The notes under the pieces were generated by a model, which worked only from the letters and a program-made list of their open reading frames with translations, was not told where the DNA came from and searched no databases. From the NCBI GenBank assembly GCA_031282665.1, contig JAITDH010000067.1:1-6744 (forward strand): a stretch of 6,744 nt of DNA. Direction: 5' to 3'. Every line of letters starts with the position of its first letter. The first letter of the stretch is position 1. The stretch is from Zoogloeaceae bacterium. GTDB taxonomy: Bacteria > Pseudomonadota > Gammaproteobacteria > Burkholderiales > Rhodocyclaceae. Positions 1 to 6,300 of this stretch are shown here, in pieces. The translations under genes were made by a program, and so were the position numbers.

Positions 1-569
1 GGGAGCGCATACCAGGCGATTCGCCAGACGGCGGTCTGTTTCCAGCCGGATGGCCACGCTTCGTCCATGAAGGCGAAGATGACGCCCCTGCCGCTTCGGT
101 ATTCCAGATTCCACAGGAGGCCGGCGCAAACATACAGGATGGAGGAAGCGCCGATATTGGCGGCCCAGGTTCCCGGATAGTCGCCGTCGCGCAGCAGCAG
201 GTAAAGATCATACGACCAGCTTGCCGAAAACATCCAGACGCAGGCGGCCACATAGGCCGCCACGCAATCGCGCCATCCCCGCATGGCCTTGTACAGCACG
301 CCGACCGCCCAGGGCGCGGTGGCAAAGGCCAGGACGGACATGAAGGCGGCGTCGACATAATCCCAGGTGATGTCGTTCGTATAAGGCGCAATCCAGATCA
401 AGCCCAGGGCGGCAATGGCGAATGTGGCGACCTTCCAGGGTTGCAGCAGGAAGCGCCAATACGCGCGCCGGGTGATTTCCCAGGTCCCCAGGCGACGCAG
501 GAAAACCCAGATGGCAATCAGGCAGGCGGTTCCCCAGCACAGCGGGTAGACGGTAAAAAAATCGCGCAT
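1..569 (-). CDS. Tryptophan-rich multi-pass membrane protein, function unknown (C-terminus beyond the left edge)
   Basis: An uninterrupted minus-strand frame starts at ATG 569-567 and stays open for 189 codons to the window edge, so the C-terminus is missing. I do not recognise the family. Hydrophobic segments lie at about residues 8-24, 47-62, 73-92, 102-119 and 138-153, and another may begin near 180. Arg/Lys-rich loops (25-40, 94-101, 157-177) alternate with acidic or neutral ones (62-72, 120-137), which predicts the N-terminus outside and five or more membrane passes. Tryptophan is unusually frequent, often near segment ends. No catalytic motif, signal peptidase site or soluble domain is visible. 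No Shine-Dalgarno sequence precedes the ATG. A TTG at 584-582 is an in-frame alternative, and ATG 576-574 is in another frame that gives an Arg/His/Pro-rich shadow peptide. The gene is divergent from the TraB/GumN gene across the repeat element. The coding call is fairly sure; function is unknown. Confidence 0.75.
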   Translation of the reverse strand, partial: MRDFFTVYPLCWGTACLIAIWVFLRRLGTWEITRRAYWRFLLQPWKVATFAIAALGLIWIAPYTNDITWDYVDAAFMSVLAFATAPWAVGVLYKAMRGWRDCVAAYVAACVWMFSASWSYDLYLLLRDGDYPGTWAANIGASSILYVCAGLLWNLEYRSGRGVIFAFMDEAWPSGWKQTAVWRIAWYAL

Positions 570-574
570 GCGGC

Positions 575-604
575 ATTTTAGCAAGCGGAGGATAGAAGAC
601 TGAA
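575..604 (-). promoter_or_regulatory. Candidate extended -10 promoter for the membrane-protein gene
   Basis: Read on the minus strand, 583-575 is TGCTAAAAT, matching the extended -10 form TGnTATAAT at all but one position. A weak -35-like TTCAGT (604-599) lies 18 bp upstream, inside the repeat arm. Initiation about 7 bases downstream would fall at or next to the ATG (569-567), which would give a leaderless or near-leaderless mRNA and fit the lack of a ribosome binding site. This is inferred from sequence similarity only. Confidence 0.3.
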
Positions 605-619
605 GACAGAGGACAGAGC
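587..619 (-). repeat. Left outer heptad array
   Basis: On the minus strand this tract divides into consecutive 7-base units: GTCCTCT at 614-608, GTCTTCA at 607-601, GTCTTCT at 600-594 and ATCCTCC at 593-587. A half-unit GCTCT (619-615) precedes them. It is the inverted partner of the longer right array. Confidence 0.7.
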
Positions 620-713
620 GGCCGCTGGCGCGGCCTTTGTCGTCAGTAATCCGTAATCAGAAGACCCGCGCCGACTGACTACTGATCCACAGACCACAAA
701 GCGAGCGTAGCGA

Positions 714-779
714 GTGCTCTGTCCTCTGCCCTCTGTCTCCTGTCTCCTGTGTTCCCCTGTCCCCTGTCCCCTGCCCCCG
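714..779 (+). repeat. Right outer heptad array, polypyrimidine with a near-periodic G
   Basis: Units are GTGCTCT (714-720), GTCCTCT (721-727), GCCCTCT (728-734), GTCTCCT twice (735-748), a 10-base slipped unit (749-758), GTCCCCT twice (759-772) and GCCCCCG (773-779). From 717 onward the plus strand is C/T apart from a G at the head of each unit and one extra G at 751 in the slipped unit. The array changes gradually from CTCT-type to CCCC-type units, as expected of duplication with drift. It is longer than the left array, so the palindrome's arms are unequal. Confidence 0.75.
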
Positions 780-784
780 ATCCC

Positions 785-798
785 TGCTATGCTATTTT
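785..798 (+). promoter_or_regulatory. Candidate tandem extended -10 sequences for the TraB/GumN gene
   Basis: TGCTATGCT (785-793) and the overlapping TGCTATTTT (790-798) both have the TGn extension followed by a hexamer with 4 of 6 matches to TATAAT. No convincing -35 is present, since that position falls in the C-rich heptad array. Transcription would begin near 800-806, giving a leader of roughly 15 bases that includes the ribosome binding site. Confidence 0.25.
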
Positions 799-808
799 TT
801 TCAAAAAC

Positions 809-813
809 GGGGA
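809..813 (+). promoter_or_regulatory. Ribosome binding site deciding the TraB/GumN start
   Basis: GGGGA lies five bases before ATG 819-821. This, with the signal peptide that starts exactly there, favours 819 over the in-frame upstream ATGs at 714 and 789, which would translate part of the heptad array. Confidence 0.6.
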
Positions 814-818
814 ATCTC

Positions 819-1664
819 ATGAAGACACGCATTCTTTTCCTGGCGGCGCTTCTGTTCAGCGCGCATGTTTTCGCGCAATCGGCAGTCTGGCAGGTTCGCA
901 AGGGCGATCGTTCGTTGTACCTGGGCGGCAGCGTCCACACCCTGCGTGCGAGCGATTTCCCATTGCCGGTGGAATTCGACCGGGCGTTCGAGAATTCCAG
1001 TATCCTGGTGCTGGAAACCGATCTGGAGGAATTGTCCCGTCCCGACTCTCTCCAGAAACTGCTTCCCTACATCACGCTGCCAGCCGGGAAGACGCTGCAA
1101 ACGGAACTGAGTCCGCGCGCTTTCCAGTCCTTCGAGGAAAAATGCCGGGAGCTGGGCGTTCCCGTCGCCTCGCTTTCCTCGATGACCCCGTTCATGGCGA
1201 TCGTGGCGCTGACAGGGGTGCAGTTCCAGCAGATGGGCTTTCTTTCCGGCGTCGACCAGCACTATCAGGAACGGGCGCGCAAGGAAGGCAAGAAGCAGAT
1301 TTTCCTGGAAAGCGTCATCGACCAGATCAGGCTCCTCGACGGCGAAAACGAGGAATTCCTGCAACAATCCCTGAAGGAACTGGGGCCGGAAATGAAGAAA
1401 ATCGTGACCACCCTCGTCGCCGAATGGCGCCGGGGCGAACTCGCGGAAAACGAGAAATTGATCCGTGAGATGAAGGCATCCGCCCCGCGCTTTCACCGGC
1501 GCATCTTCGCCGAACGAAACCGTGCCTGGCTCAAGAAGATCAAGGAATACCTGGATACCCCGGAGACGGAATTCTTCCTCGTGGGCTTCGGCCATCTGGT
1601 GAGCGACGACGGCCTGCTGAAAGGACTGCGGGATCAGGGGTACGAGGTAATCCAGCTACGCTGA
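819..1664 (+). CDS. TraB/GumN (YbaP-like) family exported protein
   Basis: The product has 281 residues, close to the usual length for this family (COG3735 type). It opens with a signal peptide: basic MKTR, a hydrophobic core (5-15), then AHVFA with probable cleavage before Q20, so it should act in the periplasm or envelope. The mature start WQVRKGDRSLYLGGSVH is typical of the family, with the first GxxH-type motif at G37-H40 and a conserved acidic run ETD (66-68). Further family landmarks are AERNRAW (221-227) and the second Gly/His motif VGFGHL (245-250) near the C-terminus. The animal relatives (Tiki proteins) are metal-dependent proteases that use these His and Glu residues, so a metalloprotease-like role is possible, but the bacterial substrate is generally unknown. 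An RBS is present. It is followed by 191 non-coding bases before ubiB, so operon membership is uncertain. The family call is strong and the biochemical role is inference. Confidence 0.88.
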   Translation: MKTRILFLAALLFSAHVFAQSAVWQVRKGDRSLYLGGSVHTLRASDFPLPVEFDRAFENSSILVLETDLEELSRPDSLQKLLPYITLPAGKTLQTELSPRAFQSFEEKCRELGVPVASLSSMTPFMAIVALTGVQFQQMGFLSGVDQHYQERARKEGKKQIFLESVIDQIRLLDGENEEFLQQSLKELGPEMKKIVTTLVAEWRRGELAENEKLIREMKASAPRFHRRIFAERNRAWLKKIKEYLDTPETEFFLVGFGHLVSDDGLLKGLRDQGYEVIQLR

Positions 1665-1670
1665 TTCAGA

Positions 1671-1779
1671 AGGCGGAAGACAGAAAGGCCTGGGGCGATC
1701 AGTTCGGACGGCTATTCCCGTTCTCGGCGCCTCGCAATGACGAAAGGGACATCGCGGTTTTATCTGATCTCTGATCCAC
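1671..1779. repeat. Probable decayed copy of the heptad element
   Basis: GGAAGACAGAAAGG (1675-1688) resembles the left arm of the 587-779 element, and the tract ending CTGATCTCTGATCCAC (1764-1779) contains two heptad-like TGATCYM units. The nine bases CTGATCCAC also occur at 682-690. The material between does not align well. I read this as degenerate repeat remnants in the TraB/GumN-ubiB gap; chance similarity is possible. Confidence 0.35.
1730..1742 (-). repeat. REP-like fragment (CGTCATTGCGAGG)
   Basis: Read on the minus strand this is CGTCATTGCGAGG, the conserved head of a palindromic interspersed repeat seen in the intergenic DNA of many unrelated bacteria. The usual matching half ending in GAAGCAATC is not visible here, so this is at most a truncated copy. 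It could also be a chance match. Confidence 0.4.
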
Positions 1780-1787
1780 TTTTAATT

Positions 1788-1832
1788 CCGGCAGGCATCG
1801 CCGCTAGGGATTTTTTTGTCTTACACTGCCGG
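1788..1832 (+). promoter_or_regulatory. Inverted repeat with T-run in the loop upstream of ubiB
   Basis: CCGGCAG (1788-1794) and CTGCCGG (1826-1832) form a perfect 7-bp inverted repeat. The 31-base loop contains seven consecutive T residues (1811-1817), and TTTT follows at 1833-1836. The right arm ends 23 bases before the ubiB ATG. It might be an operator, a leader hairpin or an inefficient terminator. The long loop argues against a standard intrinsic terminator. No promoter with both boxes could be identified here. Confidence 0.3.
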
Positions 1833-1855
1833 TTTTCCCGCGTGTCCGTTTTCCC

Positions 1856-3382
1856 ATGCGTTTGTTCCGTCTCGTCAAAATCCTGTTCATCGCCAACCGC
1901 TACGGGCTGGATGTCATGGTTCTGACCCTGGCGAAACCGGGGTTGGCGCGTTGGCTGGCGGGATTGCAATTCTGGCGCGATCTTTCCGCGCCGCGCGCCC
2001 GGCGGTTGCGGCGCGCTCTGGAGCGGCTGGGGCCGATCTTCGTGAAATTCGGGCAGATGCTTTCCACGCGCCGCGATCTGCTGCCGCTGGATATCGCCGA
2101 CGAATTGTCCCTCTTGCAGGATCAGGCGCCGCCGTTCGCGCCGGAACTGGCGCTGGCGGAGATCGAGCGCGCCTATGGCCGTCCGGCGCATGAGGTGTTC
2201 ATGGATTTCGAGGCGACGCCGGTCGCTTCCGCTTCGGTGGCACAGGTGCATTTCGCGCATCTGCCCGACGGACGCGAGGTGGCGGTCAAGATTCTCCGCC
2301 CGGATATCGAGGCGGTCATCGAAAACGATCTCGCCCTGATGGATACGGCGGCGACCTTGCTGGAAAAGGCCTGGGACGACGGGCGGCGGTTGAAGGCGCG
2401 GCAGGTCGTCGCCGAGTTCGCCAAATACCTACGCGATGAACTGGACCTGATGCGCGAGGCCGCCAATTGCTCGCAGTTGCGGCGCAATTTTGCGGATTCC
2501 CCGCTCCTGATCGTGCCGGACGTTCATTGGGAGTGGTGCACCCCGACGGTGATGGTGATGGAGCGCATGCACGGTACGCCGATTTCCCGCATCGACGCAT
2601 TGCGCGGGCAGGGGCTGGATCTGTCCAGGCTGGCGGCGGCGGGGGTGGAGATATTTTTCACGCAGGTTTTCCGCGATGGTTTTTTCCATGCCGACATGCA
2701 TCCGGGCAATATTTTCGTGCATGCGGACGGGCGTTATATCGCGCTGGATTTCGGCATCGTCGGGACGCTCACGGAAAGCGACAAGAATTACCTGGCGCAG
2801 AATTTCCTCGCCTTTTTCCGCCGCGATTACAAGAAGGTGGCGGAAAACCATGTCGAATCCGGCTGGGCGCCGGCGGATACCCGCATCGACGAATTCGAGG
2901 CGGCGATTCGCGCCGTCTGCGAACCTATCTTCGCCCGTCCCTTGAAGGATATTTCCTTCGGCAAGGTGCTGTTGCGCCTCTTCCAGACCAGCCGCCGCTT
3001 CAATGTGGAAATCCAGCCGCAACTGGTCATGTTGCAAAAGACCCTGCTCAATATCGAGGGCCTGGGGCGGCAGCTCGATCCGGACCTGGATCTGTGGCAG
3101 ACCGCCAAGCCTTTCCTCGAACGCTGGATGAGCGAACAGGTCGGCTGGCGCGGCGTGCTGAAGAGCATCCAGACGGAAGCGCCGCGCTGGGCGCATGAAT
3201 TGCCGCAACTGCCGCGCCTGCTCCACCAGGCCCTGCGCGGTCCGGAAAAGGCGGGCCTGGAACAGTCCTTGCGGCGGCTGGAAGAGCGGCAACGCCGGCA
3301 GGGATGGCTGCTCTGGTTGAATGGCCTGTTGTCCGCGGCGCTCCTCTTCCTGCTGTTCTACGCGCTGACCAGGGCCTCCTGA
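1856..3382 (+). CDS. ubiB: UbiB, atypical kinase-like ATPase for ubiquinone biosynthesis
   Basis: The 508-residue product is collinear with E. coli UbiB through almost its whole length. UbiB proteins (COQ8/ADCK family) are membrane-bound atypical kinase-like ATPases required for ubiquinone synthesis, probably aiding the Ubi complex or its lipid substrates rather than phosphorylating proteins. Visible landmarks are the KxGQ motif (K64-Q67, in [14 protein letters not shown]), the Ala/Ser-rich nucleotide loop ASASVAQ (124-130), the ATP-site lysine in VAVK (K145), [11 protein letters not shown] (194-204), the catalytic loop HADMHPGN (278-285) and metal-binding DFG (298-300). One C-terminal hydrophobic helix (about 485-504) would anchor it; E. 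coli UbiB has a longer two-segment tail. ATG 1856 is the only ATG or GTG start between the upstream in-frame stop (TAG 1805) and the conserved N-terminus, yet no Shine-Dalgarno precedes it. The usual neighbours ubiE and ubiJ are not upstream. The stop overlaps the next gene's start. Confidence 0.97.
   Translation: MRLFRLVKILFIANRYGLDVMVLTLAKPGLARWLAGLQFWRDLSAPRARRLRRALERLGPIFVKFGQMLSTRRDLLPLDIADELSLLQDQAPPFAPELALAEIERAYGRPAHEVFMDFEATPVASASVAQVHFAHLPDGREVAVKILRPDIEAVIENDLALMDTAATLLEKAWDDGRRLKARQVVAEFAKYLRDELDLMREAANCSQLRRNFADSPLLIVPDVHWEWCTPTVMVMERMHGTPISRIDALRGQGLDLSRLAAAGVEIFFTQVFRDGFFHADMHPGNIFVHADGRYIALDFGIVGTLTESDKNYLAQNFLAFFRRDYKKVAENHVESGWAPADTRIDEFEAAIRAVCEPIFARPLKDISFGKVLLRLFQTSRRFNVEIQPQLVMLQKTLLNIEGLGRQLDPDLDLWQTAKPFLERWMSEQVGWRGVLKSIQTEAPRWAHELPQLPRLLHQALRGPEKAGLEQSLRRLEERQRRQGWLLWLNGLLSAALLFLLFYALTRAS
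3371..3374 (+). promoter_or_regulatory. Ribosome binding site for the SNF2 gene inside ubiB
   Basis: AGGG within the last ubiB codons lies seven bases before ATG 3382. It supports starting the helicase at 3382 rather than at the in-frame ATG 3304, which would lie deep inside ubiB. Confidence 0.5.
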
Positions 3383-6300
3383 TGGAGAATTTTTCCGACC
3401 TGCCGGATTTCACGCGGGACGACGTCGTGCAATGGCTGGGCGCGGGCACGGTCGCCAAGGGCGAGGGCTATCTGGATCGGATATCGCGCTGCGAGACGCA
3501 TGCCGCCCTGCTCCGGGCGCGTGTTCGGGGACATGCCGCCCGGCAATACACGACCCAGGTGAGTATCACCGGCGGGCGGCTCTTTTCCGATTGTTCCTGC
3601 CCGCTGGGCGGCGATTGCAAGCATGTCGCGGCGCTGCTCCTGCATGTCTTGCGGATCCGGCAGAAGGGCAAGGCATCGGATGTTTCCCCGGGCGTGCTGT
3701 CCTGGATCACCGATCTGCGGCATTTCAGCCAGGCCGTCGAGAAGAAACGCAGCAAGAAAAGCACGCACAAGACCCCGAGGATTTTCTACCGCCTGGAATG
3801 GAAGGAAAGAAACGGTCGTTCCGGCGCGCAGATCGCGCTCATGAAAGGCTCGGACACACACGATTTCCGGGAATGGTCGCTCACCGACCGCGCCCTGGTG
3901 CAGCCGCCGCAGTTCGTCGGCGAAGAGGATATCTCCATCCTGCGCCAGTTGCTGAACCTGCGCCGCGCGGCCTTCCTCATCCCCTATCATCGAATCGACG
4001 CCAGCATCTATCCGCTCGACCATTACGACCATCCGGCGCAGGCGGAAAAGATCGACTTCGCCCGGCTCATCCGGCAAATGCTGGCGACCGGCCGCCTGCT
4101 CGCGGGCCTGCCGCCCATTCCCCTCGTCGAAGGCGCGCCGCGCCAGGGAAAGATACTCTGGCAGGAAAAGGACAAACGCCAGCATCCCGTCCTGCACACC
4201 ACGCCGCCCGCCACCGCGATGATCGCCGCGCATCCGCCGTGGTACCTGGATTTGCAGGAAGGCTGGCTCGGCCCGGTGCAGCTCGATCTCGTGCCCGAAC
4301 TCCTGGGCAAGATATTCAGCCTGCCGCCGCTTTCTCCCGGCGAAGCGACGCTGGTCGCCGAAACCCTGAAGGAGGTCGCCCCGCAGGCGCCGCGGCCGAA
4401 TGTCGCCGCCGCGTCCGATACGCGGGTCATCGACGCGCCGCTGCGCGGCGTGTTGCGGCTGGCCTCGCTGGACGTGCTGGACATCCTGCCGTGGCGCGAT
4501 TACCGGCGGGATATGCACAATATGCACACGCCAGGCCACGACCACCATCACGACCGCAAGCGGGTGTTCGATTATGCCGAGCCGGTGTTCTGTTACGGCG
4601 AGATGGCGCTGGCCGTCGACGATGCCCGCGCCTACGTCTCCCTGCCCGATGGCGGGCTGGCGCGGATCGAGCGCCGTTTCGCGGAGGAGGCGGCCCTGCT
4701 GGCGGCGCTCGCCCGCGCGGGACTCCAGCCCATTCCCGCGCACCGCCTTTCCTGCTATGGCCAGCGGCCCCAGAAAATGTACGGCCTGGCCAACGAAAGG
4801 GCCTGGGAATCCTTCATGACGGAACAATTGCCCGTCCTGCGGGGGGCGGGCTGGCAGATCCAGTACGAGGCGGATTTCCGCCATCATTTCCACGAAGTCG
4901 AAAGCTGGGACGCGGATCTGCGCGAGGAGGACAGCGGCTGGCTGGGCCTCGACATGGGCGTCACCGTCGCCGGCGAACGCCTGCCGCTGGCGCCGATGCT
5001 GGCCGAACTTCTGCGCCAGGAACCGCGCTGGCTGGACGCCATTTCGCTGACGGAAATCCCCGACGACGAAAATGTCGGCCTGATCACCGGGGACGGCCGC
5101 CACCTGCGGGTCAAGGCGGAACGGATCAAGCCGATCGCGCGTCTCCTGATCGACCTGTTCGACGGCTACCACGAAGGGGAAACCCGCCTGCGCCTCTCCC
5201 GTTTCGACGCCGCTCGTCTCGACGCGCTGTTGCAGGACAGGAGCCGCTGGCAATTCCGCGGCGAAGCCTCGATCATCGCGCTGGCGGAACGCCTGAAGGA
5301 AAGCCACGGCATCCAGGAAGTCGCGCCGCCCGAGGGAATGCGCCTGGAATTGCGCGATTACCAGCGGCATGGCCTGGCCTGGCTGCAATACCTGCGCGAA
5401 CACGGGCTTTCCGGCATTCTCGCCGACGACATGGGGCTGGGGAAGACCGCGCAGACGCTCGCCCATCTCCTGATGGAAAAAGAAGCCGGACGGCTGGATC
5501 GCCCGGCGCTGGTCGTCCTGCCCACCTCGCTCATCTTCAACTGGAAGAACGAAGCCGCCCGCTTCGCCCCCGGCCTGCGCGTGCTGAACCTGCACGGCCA
5601 GGGGCGCAAGGCGTCGTTCGCGCAGATTCCCGAAAACGACGTGGCGCTCACCACCTATCCCCTGCTCTGGCGCGACAGCGAACAGCTCGCCGGCTATGAA
5701 TACCACATGCTGATACTGGACGAGGCGCAGATGGTGAAAAATGCCCGCAGCAAGGGCGCGGCGGTCGTCCGCCAGTTGCGCGCGCGGCATCGCCTGTGCC
5801 TGACCGGCACACCGCTGGAAAATCACCTGGGTGAACTCTGGGCGCAATTCGATTTCCTGCTCCCCGGCTTTCTCGGCGACCAGAAAAGCTTCACCCGCCT
5901 CTGGCGCAACCCGATCGAAAAATACGGCGACCTCCTGCGCCGCGATCTCCTCGCCCGCCGCATCCGCCCCTTCATCCTGCGCCGCAAGAAGGACGAAGTC
6001 GCCAGGGAACTGCCGGACAAGACCATCATCATCCGCACCGTCGAACTCTCCGGCGGCCAGCGCGATCTCTACGAAACCGTGCGCGCCGCGATGGATGAAA
6101 AGGTGCGCTCGGAAATCGCCCACCGCGGCTTCACCCGCAGCCAGATCGTGATCCTCGACGCCCTCCTGAAGCTGCGCCAGGTCTGCTGCGACCCGCGCCT
6201 CGTCAAATCCGCCGCCGCGCGCAAGGTGAAGGAAAAGGCCAAGCTCAACCTGCTCATGGACATGCTGCCGGAAATGGTGGAAGAAGGCCGGCGCATCCTG

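Larger units (their letters stand above)
587..779. repeat. Imperfect palindromic element built of heptanucleotide repeats
   Basis: The two halves are inverted copies of each other around about position 668. The outer arms contain a perfect 13-base inverted repeat (607-619 CAGAGGACAGAGC against 716-728). Moving inward come GC-rich segments (620-634 against 702-715), then CTTTGT at 635-640 against ACAAAG at 696-701, which share the same centre. Innermost is a second pair of inverted heptad tracts (642-662 against 674-695). Outer heptads follow GTCYYCT and inner ones resemble TGATTAC/GTAATCA. The loop is about 663-673. Such intergenic heptad repeats recall the short tandemly repeated repetitive sequences known from cyanobacteria and similar elements elsewhere, but I cannot name this one. 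No ORF here looks real. It separates the two divergent genes and abuts candidate -10 sequences on both sides. Confidence 0.75.

Noticed and set aside
208..576. A 122-codon minus-strand frame starting at ATG 576
   Set aside because: It is frame-shifted relative to the membrane-protein frame from 569, is Arg/His/Leu/Pro-rich, and stops, whereas the 569 frame stays open to the edge with regular membrane segments.
714..818. N-terminal extension of the TraB/GumN protein from ATG 714
   Set aside because: It would translate the heptad array into a Cys/Pro/Leu-rich tail ahead of the signal peptide. The RBS and signal peptide both support 819.
578..940. A 120-codon minus-strand frame spanning the palindrome
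   Set aside because: It is formed by the repeat element plus the antisense of the TraB/GumN signal-peptide region, with no plausible protein features.
1789..1817. Intrinsic terminator (CGGC/GCCG stem with T7)
   Set aside because: The stem is only 4 bp and the T-run begins seven bases after it, so it does not fit a functional terminator.
2429..3292. A 287-codon antisense frame within ubiB
   Set aside because: It is a shadow of ubiB; the sense strand encodes all UbiB kinase-like motifs.
3304..3381. N-terminal extension of the SNF2 protein from ATG 3304
   Set aside because: It lies inside ubiB in another frame. ATG 3382 has a suitable AGGG upstream and a stop-start overlap with ubiB.
3432..5699. 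A 755-codon plus-strand frame inside the SNF2 gene
   Set aside because: The peptide is Arg/Pro/Ala/Gly-rich low complexity, typical of a shifted frame of a GC-rich gene, and overlaps the real coding frame throughout.
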